Both the position numbers and the translations under genes were made by a program. This document shows positions 9,190 through 17,966 of a stretch of 35,708 nt of DNA, in pieces. The stretch comes from Candidatus Fibrimonas termitidis (lineage in GTDB: Bacteria; Fibrobacterota; Fibrobacteria; Fibrobacterales; Fibrobacteraceae): the NCBI GenBank assembly GCA_001462245.1, contig LIUG01000143.1:1-35708 (forward strand), given 5' to 3'. The notes under the pieces were generated by a model. The model saw only the letters and a list, made by a program, of their open reading frames with translations. It was not told the DNA's origin and did not search any database. Position 1 is the stretch's first letter. Each line of letters opens with the position of its first letter.

Positions 9190-12100
9190 TTACCAATCCG
9201 TTCTGCAATATACTGTTCCTGCGCTAACTAAGAAAATAGCATTATTTACAGGCTTGTTTATTCCCCAACCCTCCACCCAGTTTGAATTGCCATTTCTTAA
9301 AGCATCGCCGCTTCTTGCAGAGCCGTCAAATGTAACGGTTTTAGCAATGCCGTCATTGCCAAAACATAAAAGCTGGCCGCCATTGCAACCGGAAGAAATG
9401 GAAATGGTATGATTTCCCGCTTCAAAACTTGTTTCATTTCCATTGCACACGGCAATCGCTTCGTCCCCTCCATCGGAGCTTGAACTGCCGGGTACCTCGG
9501 AACTGCTGCTCTCTGCCGAACTGCTGGAAGACGGCACGTAAACCGGGCCTTGGCATGTGGTAGGCTTGGCCTTGGCTCCTGTAAAGTTCCAAGAATTGTT
9601 GCTCTGGGCGGAATTGAAGTAAACATAATACCCTCCATCCCCATAGTTCATAGTGCAGCTATTGCAACCGGAATAGTTCGGCCCGTCCCAGAAATAACAA
9701 TTCCCATTCCTGCCGGGGCCATCATTTGGATACTCACCCCACCTTATCCCAGTTTCCCAATCCGTTTCCGGGCACCAGTCTTGCCGGAAATCGCACATTG
9801 GCAAATCTATCACCGTTATGGTCGGGCAACTGAAGGGTATGCCGCTCAGGTATGTTGCATTGCTGCAATTTGCTGTTCCGGATAAATCGTATTGAGTGCC
9901 TATGGTTTGCGAGGCTGCAAACGGCGGCGTTGAACCGCTGTAATTTTCGCTGCTCGCATTGGTGTTATTATTGCAGGCTAAAATTGGTGCGGGAACGGTG
10001 CTGCCTTTTGATACTGTAGTGGAAACAGGGGTGCAGGCTATGCCTGCGGCAGTCACCGTCCCGCAATTTGCTGTTAAATCGGTCACGAGTTCCGGGCTGT
10101 TGCCGCAAGTCGCAACTACGGATATGCTGTATTGCGTTCCTGCGGGCAAATTTGGTATCTGCCACCCTATACCCCAGCTTCGTGTCCAAATTTCAGAAGA
10201 TGCCGAAGTGTTGTCCGAACAAATCGGAGTGGGCTGGTTGCCGCTGATATCTCCGCTGGGTTTTACATACGGAGTATTATTGGTGCAGGTAAGGCCCACC
10301 GCTGTTATCACCCCATCGCAATTCGCTTGCAAATCGGTTCTATCGGCGCAATCCGCTGTCACTGCAATGCTGCCGTAAACTCCCGGACTGGGATTGCTCC
10401 AGTTAATGCCGCTGTATGTGACATTCGCAGCGAGAGCGCCATTGCTGCATATCAAAACTCTATTGCTTTCCGAAATGGCTGCGTTTGCCTTTACTTTGCC
10501 GCTCACGGTGCAGCTAAGCGTAACATTGGAAGCCACAATCAAATCTCCGCAGCTATTGGAAGTCACAGGCCCTGTGCCGCAATCCGCTGTTGCGGTGATA
10601 TTGTTAAAAGTGCCGTATTCGGGATTTTGCCAGTTAATCGGCGGGTTCCATGATACTGTTTGGCTGAGCGGGGAAGCTCCGGTATTGCTGCATGTTAAAG
10701 CAGGCGCAGTGATAGCCGTGCCTTCCACCCCGCTGCCGGCCAAACCGCTGCAAATTAACGATACGCTTGAACTGCTGGCTTCCTCTTCGCCGGAACTGCT
10801 CGAAGAATTCGGCAAAGGCTCGTCCGGGATCACAACCACATAAAACGGATTTGTGCAAAGCTCGCTGTTATTGCACGATATGCTGGACAGGGTGCAGGGA
10901 GTTTCCAACGCTCCGCTCGAATATACATCCGGCGGGCAAACAGGATTTGCTTCAATATTATCGGGTTTCGCCCCATTTAAATAAAGCACTCTGTAATAAT
11001 CCTGAAGAACGCTTGAGCCTCCGGCTATCTTTTCTGCCTCGCCTTGGGTTAAATAGATAACCCTTGGCAAAACCAGAATCGCAGGTTTTGCAGCAATGCT
11101 ATCGCCCATCTTTTCTTCATTGGCGTATTGGTTTTCCAATTTAACCTTTAAATGCGAGGTTGAGGGAATGTGGTAAAGATCATCAAATCTTCGAGGATCT
11201 ATTGGCGGGTTTCCATAATCTTCCGTAACTTTGACAATGCCGGCATCGGCAAGGTCCTTGTAAAGATCCGAGTTGAATTCTATCACGGCGTCCGGCAGAG
11301 AGCCTGTAATCTTTGAGCCGTTAGCCAAGAAAATAGCTCCGTTTATGGTTGTGTTTCCGCTTGAACCCGCAATGTCTTTTTCGCTGAATATAAAATAATT
11401 GCGTTTGCAGGGAGATGGCAAATCCGAACAAGTCGCCTCCAAAGGCATATTTGCGGTTGCGCCCTCTTGGAAATAGATAAACACGCTGGCGTTATTTGCG
11501 GTAGGCGAGAGTTTCATTGTGGCACCCATATCTTGCTCGTATGCGAATATGAACTTGCCGTCAAAATGACCGCACGGTGATCTTTCACTGGGATTTTTCA
11601 CAACCACAGGCAAAAACTTTTCCCCCACATCTCCGTTTTGATAGAGAATATTTTTTAGGTCCTTTGCCTTCAAACCTGCGTAGCAATCATTGGCAGCTTT
11701 AATGAAATTATATTGCCTAGTGCCATTGCATGTTCCGCCCGCTCCGGTGCCCATAGACGGATAATCCATCACTGTGCTGCCGCTCGGAAGGTCATCTCCA
11801 AAGCCCCAGCGCGCATCATAATCGCCGTGCTCGTTCGCAGGGTTTTTCACCAAGCGAATGCAAGCCTTGGGCAATGACATAGTATCTCCTTGCATATTGA
11901 CCAAAGTATCCAGCCTTTTGCCCTTTGAGAGCCAAATCTCCTTTGTTTCGTTTGGTACTTCAAGCGGATCGGGAACGCATTTGTATGTATCCCCATTTGG
12001 CTTTGCGCAATCCTTTATCTGCTCCACCATGCTCGTCAAGGGGTTTGCGCCTCCATTCGGGTACACAAGCTTGTTATTGAGGTTGGGCAAGCCATACGTT

Positions 12101-13317
12101 GCTTGGCTTGAAAAATGGGCATAATTTGTGCCTGTTGTCAGTTGAAACCAGCGGTTGGCATTGTTTCCGCAGTTGCGGGCCGGGTCGTTTTGGACTGCGC
12201 AATTCGTTGCGAGGGGAGATGGAATAAAAAGGCTTTTGCTTGCGCCACCCATAGTTACATAGCCATATTTATCATTATTGTTATTTCCGGTGAATAAATC
12301 GCTCATGCTCCAAATGCTGCCTCCTACGGATATTCTGGAACCATCTCCTATGAAAATTTCCGCTGTTTTGCCGGGCTGCGGGTCTATTGCCAAGTTGCCG
12401 TCAAAGGTAATCTGGGCACTATTGGCGGTTAAGGTTCCGCCGAGCGTCACATTTTCAAAAACATGCAACCCATTGCTGTTTATTCCGCCGTCAGCATACA
12501 AACTTTTAAGAAATTGCGGATCGCTTGTGGTTGAGAGCAATCCGCCCACGTATGCATCGCCGCAAATGGTGAAGCCGCGTATATTGCAATCGCCAAACAC
12601 ATACATATCGCCAACCCTCGTATTGTCCGTAGGGCTTTTGCAACCTATATATTTATAACCATTATCGCTCGTGGTCATATTGCCGGTCACTACCAAATCT
12701 CCCTGAGTTGTAAGCCCGGCTACATTTAAATCTCCGTTTATAATTGCGCTTGAAAATCTGCCCTGTGTGTTTGATGATATGCCTCCAAAGAATGCAGGAG
12801 GCTCCAGATGACTTGTTTCTATAGGTCTGCTCACGCTCATTTTATACAAACCATCCACGTCAAAAATGCCCACTTGGCTATGCTTTGAACCGTTCCGTGC
12901 TGTGCCAATGCTCAAAAATTTCAGCTTGTAGGGCCGGGTTTCCGTATTCACGCCTGTGAGATAAACCTCGAATTTTTGCCGTCTTTTGCTATTGTCACTG
13001 AAACTCGTTCCGGCGAGCAAGTCCACCGTCTTATCTCCCACATTGCTCAACAAGATAACAGGCTTTTTTGTACCTGCCTGATCCTCAAAAACCTTTATCA
13101 ACGCACCCGCATCCGCACCCTTGTTCGCAAGCCACCCCTGCACCGCCTCCAAACCCGCCTGCGAAGCCTGATAAGCCTCGCTTCCCTTTAGCCTTGCCCC
13201 GCTTGAAAAATTTTCCAACCCGACCCAGCGAAAAACAACTATACCAGCCGTGGTGGCCGCCAGCATGAACAGCAAAACAGCTATAAGCGAAATACCGGAC
13301 TTGCAATGCTTCTTCAT
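9190..13317 (-). CDS. Giant PilX-like minor pseudopilin/adhesin, cassette B (1375 aa)
   Basis: MKKHCKSGISLIAVLLFMLAATTAGIVVFRW; paralogous to 478-5487 throughout the N-terminal half; poly-Ser linkers, four Cys-pair repeats, one GGYY module, distinct C-terminal cap. Confidence 0.8.
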   Translation of the reverse strand: MKKHCKSGISLIAVLLFMLAATTAGIVVFRWVGLENFSSGARLKGSEAYQASQAGLEAVQGWLANKGADAGALIKVFEDQAGTKKPVILLSNVGDKTVDLLAGTSFSDNSKRRQKFEVYLTGVNTETRPYKLKFLSIGTARNGSKHSQVGIFDVDGLYKMSVSRPIETSHLEPPAFFGGISSNTQGRFSSAIINGDLNVAGLTTQGDLVVTGNMTTSDNGYKYIGCKSPTDNTRVGDMYVFGDCNIRGFTICGDAYVGGLLSTTSDPQFLKSLYADGGINSNGLHVFENVTLGGTLTANSAQITFDGNLAIDPQPGKTAEIFIGDGSRISVGGSIWSMSDLFTGNNNNDKYGYVTMGGASKSLFIPSPLATNCAVQNDPARNCGNNANRWFQLTTGTNYAHFSSQATYGLPNLNNKLVYPNGGANPLTSMVEQIKDCAKPNGDTYKCVPDPLEVPNETKEIWLSKGKRLDTLVNMQGDTMSLPKACIRLVKNPANEHGDYDARWGFGDDLPSGSTVMDYPSMGTGAGGTCNGTRQYNFIKAANDCYAGLKAKDLKNILYQNGDVGEKFLPVVVKNPSERSPCGHFDGKFIFAYEQDMGATMKLSPTANNASVFIYFQEGATANMPLEATCSDLPSPCKRNYFIFSEKDIAGSSGNTTINGAIFLANGSKITGSLPDAVIEFNSDLYKDLADAGIVKVTEDYGNPPIDPRRFDDLYHIPSTSHLKVKLENQYANEEKMGDSIAAKPAILVLPRVIYLTQGEAEKIAGGSSVLQDYYRVLYLNGAKPDNIEANPVCPPDVYSSGALETPCTLSSISCNNSELCTNPFYVVVIPDEPLPNSSSSSGEEEASSSSVSLICSGLAGSGVEGTAITAPALTCSNTGASPLSQTVSWNPPINWQNPEYGTFNNITATADCGTGPVTSNSCGDLIVASNVTLSCTVSGKVKANAAISESNRVLICSNGALAANVTYSGINWSNPSPGVYGSIAVTADCADRTDLQANCDGVITAVGLTCTNNTPYVKPSGDISGNQPTPICSDNTSASSEIWTRSWGIGWQIPNLPAGTQYSISVVATCGNSPELVTDLTANCGTVTAAGIACTPVSTTVSKGSTVPAPILACNNNTNASSENYSGSTPPFAASQTIGTQYDLSGTANCSNATYLSGIPFSCPTITVIDLPMCDFRQDWCPETDWETGIRWGEYPNDGPGRNGNCYFWDGPNYSGCNSCTMNYGDGGYYVYFNSAQSNNSWNFTGAKAKPTTCQGPVYVPSSSSSAESSSSEVPGSSSSDGGDEAIAVCNGNETSFEAGNHTISISSGCNGGQLLCFGNDGIAKTVTFDGSARSGDALRNGNSNWVEGWGINKPVNNAIFLVSAGTVYCRTDW

Positions 13318-13327
13318 ACAGCCTCCT

Positions 13328-13792
13328 TCACCTGACTATAGCCGACACATTTATCGACTGCAAAGATCTTTTAAATTCCCAATTTACCGTAACATCCACC
13401 TGTTTTGAGAGTCTATGCCTAACGCTAAGCTCATTATTGCCAATACCGGCACCCTGAGCCTTCATAAAATCCGTTTCATCATTTACAACCTGAAGCAAAT
13501 CCGGATCCTCATCCATCACCACAACCTTTATCGAATAGGGAACCTTAGCATTCACAGACCCGGTAAAAATATGAGTTCTGTGCAAATTTATCTCGCCAAC
13601 CGCCACGCTGGCAGACCCAAGCGCAGACATGGAATCAATTACATCTTGCGCAATAACATTAGCAACATCCCGTGCCCGAACCCGAAGAATACTCTCTCTA
13701 TTACCCTTCTGCAAAGCATTAAGCCCTATGAACAAAAAACCAAGAACCACAGCCGCCACAAGAACCTCAATGAGACCAAAACCACGTTTCAT
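13328..13792 (-). CDS. PilV-like minor prepilin, cassette B
   Basis: MKRGFGLIEVLVAAVVLGFLFIGLNALQKGNRESILRVRARDVANVIAQDVIDS. Confidence 0.85.
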   Translation of the reverse strand: MKRGFGLIEVLVAAVVLGFLFIGLNALQKGNRESILRVRARDVANVIAQDVIDSMSALGSASVAVGEINLHRTHIFTGSVNAKVPYSIKVVVMDEDPDLLQVVNDETDFMKAQGAGIGNNELSVRHRLSKQVDVTVNWEFKRSLQSINVSAIVR

Positions 13793-14292
13793 AATTCCTC
13801 CCAATCGATGGAGTTCTTCCTCTTTATCCATGCCGTGAATGTGTTTTTGCTGTTTGTTTTCACCGCGCCGCCACAGTAATTGCCGGAGTTGCACACAACA
13901 AAACAGCCTTCGCCTTCTATGCCGGAAACCCCTATTCTCACTTGCGACTTAACACCGTCGTTGTAAGAAGTTTCGCAGCCGGGTGGGGGGGAGCCATTGC
14001 CGGTAAAAAATCCGTTCGCAAGCGGCTGGCTTATAAATAAGGAATCCGCATACAACAGGCGGCCCTCCATAGTTTTAGTATTGTTATTTATCGTTATGCT
14101 CACGGAGTCCTTGCGCATCTTGCCTTCTGCCACTGCTTGCTCCGCAAAGGCGGTCATGGTCCTCGCAGCCTCCTTAGCCCTGTTCGTCTGTATCAAATCG
14201 TTCATGCTGGACCACCCAAGGGCAGCCAAGATGCCTATTATGATGACCACGGTAAGCACTTCCAGCAAGGTAAAGCCTTTTTTGTCCTTCAT
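13789..14292 (-). CDS. GspH/FimT-like prepilin, cassette B
   Basis: MKDKKGFTLLEVLTVVIIIGILAALGWSSMNDLIQTNRAKEAAR; GGAGGATATTGAT ribosome-binding site upstream of ATG at 14292. Confidence 0.86.
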   Translation of the reverse strand: MKDKKGFTLLEVLTVVIIIGILAALGWSSMNDLIQTNRAKEAARTMTAFAEQAVAEGKMRKDSVSITINNNTKTMEGRLLYADSLFISQPLANGFFTGNGSPPPGCETSYNDGVKSQVRIGVSGIEGEGCFVVCNSGNYCGGAVKTNSKNTFTAWIKRKNSIDWEEL

Positions 14293-14293
14293 A

Positions 14294-15547
14294 TCAATAT
14301 CCTCCGGAAACAACGCCGTTGTTGGGAGCGGGAATTACCGTGGCAATGCGGCTGATCTCGCCTCTTTTATTTATTCCCAGCGTTAGCTCAAAAGCCTTAA
14401 CGGAAGCCTTATCGCTGCCAACCGAAGGATTGTAAGTGGAACTGGAAGAACGGTCAAAATGGTAAACATTATCCGTTTTTCTGTAAACCTTGAATTTCTC
14501 AATCTCCAAACGCCCGGCCGCAGCCGGGCTGTAAAATGCGGCGGTAATGCCAATGCAAGCGGTGACCGCCTCGGGAACGCTGAACTCAAAATGCCTAGCC
14601 TTGTTTGCGGTTGTGTTTTGCGGCGGGTAAAACAGAAAGTCCGGCTGCCGCACCCCGTTAATCACAATAGGTTCTCCGTTCATATCAGGGTCTCTAAGCC
14701 CCACGGATAAATGGTCGTTCCCCGGCTGGAACATGACCATAGGGTTGTATTTCTCGTCTATAGAAACGTTCCTGCATGCGGAGTTAAGGCAGAGCAAATT
14801 AAAATCTATAGCGTATTCCTCGCCTGCGAGCAATTCAAACTCCGAGCAACCGCCAGTCATATCCTCTGCCAAGTAAAAATTCGCCAAGTATTCGGAACTT
14901 GCGGAAGAGTTTTGCGTAAAACCGCTGAGAATTACCTTATTTGCCCCCGGAAAGGCTGCACCGGATGTAGTGCCGTTTGTAATGAGGCTAAAGGAGCTTG
15001 CAGAGGAGGCTGGGAACAGAGTATCCAAAGTCCCGGTTCCATCTTCCGTCCCAGGCTTTGACGGCAAAAGTTTAAATTCCGCCACGTTCCGTGCCATTTC
15101 AACGGAATCCGGACACACGCTCTCATCAAAAGTCGCATCATCGCATTTCGAAACATTAAGACGCTGGCATTTACGAGCGAGCACGCTATCGGTCACCGAC
15201 CATTCTATTTCCACAGCGTCCCCGCAGGCTCCTTTTTCATTGTAATATATCTTGCGAAAACGCAGCACATCATACAAAGGATCGCTGCGATCCAGTTCAA
15301 ACGAGCTAAAATCCGTGCTAGGGCTATCGAAGTCCCCATTGTTGAAATTATAATGAACCACAGCGGCGGTGTCGAAGCTTGCGCTGGACACCCCCCAGCT
15401 CTTGGCCCCCATCTGCGAAACGTCCTCTTTCAAAATAGCGGAAACCTTCCCGGCCTCCTCCGCACTGTTAAGCATATTTTGGCTGCGCAGGCGCATTCCG
15501 GTTGAATCCGAAAATATCCGCCCCGCAACCACAATTACAAACCCCAT
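14294..15547 (-). CDS. PilW-like minor prepilin, cassette B (true 5' end uncertain; frame runs to 15697)
   Basis: Called Met is inside the prepilin helix; upstream in-frame sequence encodes ...GNDSYRSIGREKKSGFTLIELLVYIAI. Confidence 0.8.
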   Translation of the reverse strand: MGFVIVVAGRIFSDSTGMRLRSQNMLNSAEEAGKVSAILKEDVSQMGAKSWGVSSASFDTAAVVHYNFNNGDFDSPSTDFSSFELDRSDPLYDVLRFRKIYYNEKGACGDAVEIEWSVTDSVLARKCQRLNVSKCDDATFDESVCPDSVEMARNVAEFKLLPSKPGTEDGTGTLDTLFPASSASSFSLITNGTTSGAAFPGANKVILSGFTQNSSASSEYLANFYLAEDMTGGCSEFELLAGEEYAIDFNLLCLNSACRNVSIDEKYNPMVMFQPGNDHLSVGLRDPDMNGEPIVINGVRQPDFLFYPPQNTTANKARHFEFSVPEAVTACIGITAAFYSPAAAGRLEIEKFKVYRKTDNVYHFDRSSSSTYNPSVGSDKASVKAFELTLGINKRGEISRIATVIPAPNNGVVSGGY

Positions 15548-15697
15548 TATGGCTATATAAACGAGCAGCTCAATCAGGGTAAAACCCGATTTTTTTTCCC
15601 TCCCTATACTGCGATAGGAGTCATTCCCCGTTACCCGTTTCCAGCCTGTTAAATCAAGGGAAAACGCTATTTCTGCTGGGGCGGCAGGTATTACCGG

Positions 15698-16675
15698 CTA
15701 CAAAACCGGCTTAAAATATCCTTCGTTCAAGAACTTGACCCATTCTTTATGGATCTTGACCATGCCTTCAAAACCGTTGTCGCTCTCGCTGAAAATGAAG
15801 TCCGCATAGTGCTTTAGGGTCACATTGATGTTCTTGTGCCCGAGCAATTTTGAGACTCGTACAACATCGTAACCCGCACTAAGAGCTTGACTTGCGAAAG
15901 TGTGCCTAAACCTATGGCAGTGGATATTCTTTATCCCGGTCTGGTCTTGGCACCTCCTGAACAGTTTTTGGCATTTCATGTTGAATTTCCGGGACTGCGG
16001 CTCAAAAATATACCCTCTCCTGTAAATCTCCATCATAGTCTTGCTGATGGGTATTCTCCTCGCCCTATGCTGGTTTTTTGCGTCTATTACCCCGGAAATC
16101 TTCGTTGGGAACACGAACAGGAGCTTCTCCTTTAAATGCCACCATTCTCTGGTCATCAGGGTAGCAGCCTTGCTTTCCATGCCGGTTACGAGCATAAGCA
16201 GGAGCATATCGTGGAAATAGAGCTTTCTTTTGGAGAGCCATTCCAAGATTTCTTTGCATTCTGCGATGGAAAATGGGGCCACAAAGCGGGTATTTTCGCT
16301 TGTTTCCCTAACATTTATGCTTTCAAAGGAGAAATTCGGCGGGAGTCCCAGGAACCTTTCGGCGAATTTCATGATAGACCTAATCCTCAAAAGCTCCTTA
16401 TTTACGGTGGAAGCGGATTTTTTCCCCCTCCATTCGGCGTAACTCCGTGCTTTTTCCCTTGTTAGGTCATTGTAATAAACGATTTTTTGGCTGCTGAACC
16501 ATTTTTTTATGGTGCTGATCTGTTTTTCAACCTGAGTTTTCCACAGTTCCTTAGCCTTAGCTGTTGTCATGAAGTCCGCTAGGTAATCCTTTAGGACATC
16601 TTTCCAAAGCCTTCGCTTTCCCCTCACGTGCGAGATTTTGACAAGAATATCGCCCAAAATCAATTTTTTTTCCAA
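15698..16675 (-). CDS. Tyrosine recombinase/phage-type integrase
   Basis: HRFRHTFASQALSAGYDVVRVSKLLGHKNINVTLKHYADF contains HxxR, LLGH and the catalytic Tyr; GGAGGAG upstream of a TTG start at 16675 (caller's ATG at 16786 lies further upstream). Confidence 0.87.
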   Translation of the reverse strand: MEKKLILGDILVKISHVRGKRRLWKDVLKDYLADFMTTAKAKELWKTQVEKQISTIKKWFSSQKIVYYNDLTREKARSYAEWRGKKSASTVNKELLRIRSIMKFAERFLGLPPNFSFESINVRETSENTRFVAPFSIAECKEILEWLSKRKLYFHDMLLLMLVTGMESKAATLMTREWWHLKEKLLFVFPTKISGVIDAKNQHRARRIPISKTMMEIYRRGYIFEPQSRKFNMKCQKLFRRCQDQTGIKNIHCHRFRHTFASQALSAGYDVVRVSKLLGHKNINVTLKHYADFIFSESDNGFEGMVKIHKEWVKFLNEGYFKPVL

Positions 16676-16742
16676 AAAAACTCCTCCTAATTGACGTTTT
16701 GCCCTAAATTTATATATATTTAATATATAGGATATCCTGAAA

Positions 16743-16785
16743 TGCGAGGGGCGGCTACCCGAAAGGTAGCAGGCGTACAATCGCA
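16743..16785. other. Candidate structured element in the divergent integrase/cassette C intergenic region
   Basis: Outer stem TGCGA/TCGCA encloses inner stem GCTACC/GGTAGC with a CGAAA loop. Confidence 0.4.
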
Positions 16786-16902
16786 TAGGGGGTGCATGAT
16801 GGAAATTTTGAACTTACCACATAGGAGCAATCATAGGACCTCGGCTATTGCCAAAGCAGGTTCATGTGTATTTTTTTGCAAAAAATCGGGCGGGAGGTAG
16901 CC

Positions 16903-17523
16903 ATGGAACCCAGCAAAACCGCCAGTCTTTACGCTAGGAAAACCGCCGCCCCAGCAGTTACCCCTAATTTTGAGGGTGGTGTTGCCGGGGGGAGGGGCGG
17001 CTTTACGCTTCTGGAAGTTCTCGTTGTAGTTATCATAATCGGCATTTTGGCTGCTTTGGCTTATTCCGGCATGGCGGAGCTTATTTTTACGAACAGGGCA
17101 AAGGAAACTGCACAGACGATTAGGACTTTTACGGAACGGGCACTCGCTGAGGGCAAGAGGCAGAATAAAGTTGTAGAATTGAGGTTGAACGGGAACAGCA
17201 TTGAATACGACACAATGATTCCACCGGAAAATAACACGAAAGATCCGGCAATACCTACGGTGACTGCTGCATTGGGCAGTGGCTTCTCTTTAGATCCCGA
17301 CATTCCTCCAAATTGCGTGAATGCGAACCTTACAAGTTTTCCAACTGCCGGAGTGAAATCTCAGTTGATGATAGGCCTTTCTTCTTTAGAATCGGAAGAA
17401 GGCTTTTTTGCAATCTGCGATGCGAAAGGGTATTGCGGCGCAGCGGTGAAAGTGAAAAATAAAAACTCCTTCATAGCGTGCATAAAAAGAGGCCACAAAA
17501 GCGTTTCTTGGGAGGTGTTATGA
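16903..17523 (+). CDS. GspH/FimT-like prepilin, cassette C, with unusually long leader
   Basis: GGGAGGT ribosome-binding site before ATG at 16903; MEPSKTASLYARKTAAPAVTPNFEGGVAGGRGGFTLLEVLVVVIIIGILAALAYSG. Confidence 0.82.
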   Translation: MEPSKTASLYARKTAAPAVTPNFEGGVAGGRGGFTLLEVLVVVIIIGILAALAYSGMAELIFTNRAKETAQTIRTFTERALAEGKRQNKVVELRLNGNSIEYDTMIPPENNTKDPAIPTVTAALGSGFSLDPDIPPNCVNANLTSFPTAGVKSQLMIGLSSLESEEGFFAICDAKGYCGAAVKVKNKNSFIACIKRGHKSVSWEVL

Positions 17524-17966
17524 AACGTGGCTTTGGCCTTATAGAAGTCCTCGTTGCGGCTGTTGTCCTTGGTTTTCTGCTTGTTGGCCTCAACACTTTG
17601 CAAAAGGGCAATCGCGAGGCGGTTATAAGAATTCGCTCAAGGGATGCCGCTCAAATTATAGCGCAGGATTTTCTGGACAGCCTGAGCAAGTTGGGTCTTT
17701 CGTCTATACCAGGCACCGTAGCTGAACCTGGCACTATAACCAAAACAAAAGATTATGAATGGGATGGCAATAATGGCGGTATAATCGCCAAAATTCCCTA
17801 TACCATAGAGGCGGTTGTGACCGTTGACCCAATCAGCAGCACCCTTGATACCAGCAATTTTTTAAAAAATAATGAACATATTACGGCTAAGAATGTTAAC
17901 CTTATTGTAAGGTGGCCTTTTAAAAATTCTACGCAGAGCATAAGCATGTCGAGGATAATCAAATGA
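17520..17966 (+). CDS. PilV-like minor prepilin, cassette C
   Basis: MKRGFGLIEVLVAAVVLGFLLVGLNTLQKGNREAVIRIRSRDAAQIIAQDFLDS. Confidence 0.86.
   Translation: MKRGFGLIEVLVAAVVLGFLLVGLNTLQKGNREAVIRIRSRDAAQIIAQDFLDSLSKLGLSSIPGTVAEPGTITKTKDYEWDGNNGGIIAKIPYTIEAVVTVDPISSTLDTSNFLKNNEHITAKNVNLIVRWPFKNSTQSISMSRIIK

Noticed and set aside
16676-16786. N-terminal extension MRLYACYLSGSRPSHF... of the integrase
   Set aside because: Lies in AT-rich promoter-like and hairpin sequence; a TTG start at 16675 has a strong GGAGGAG site.
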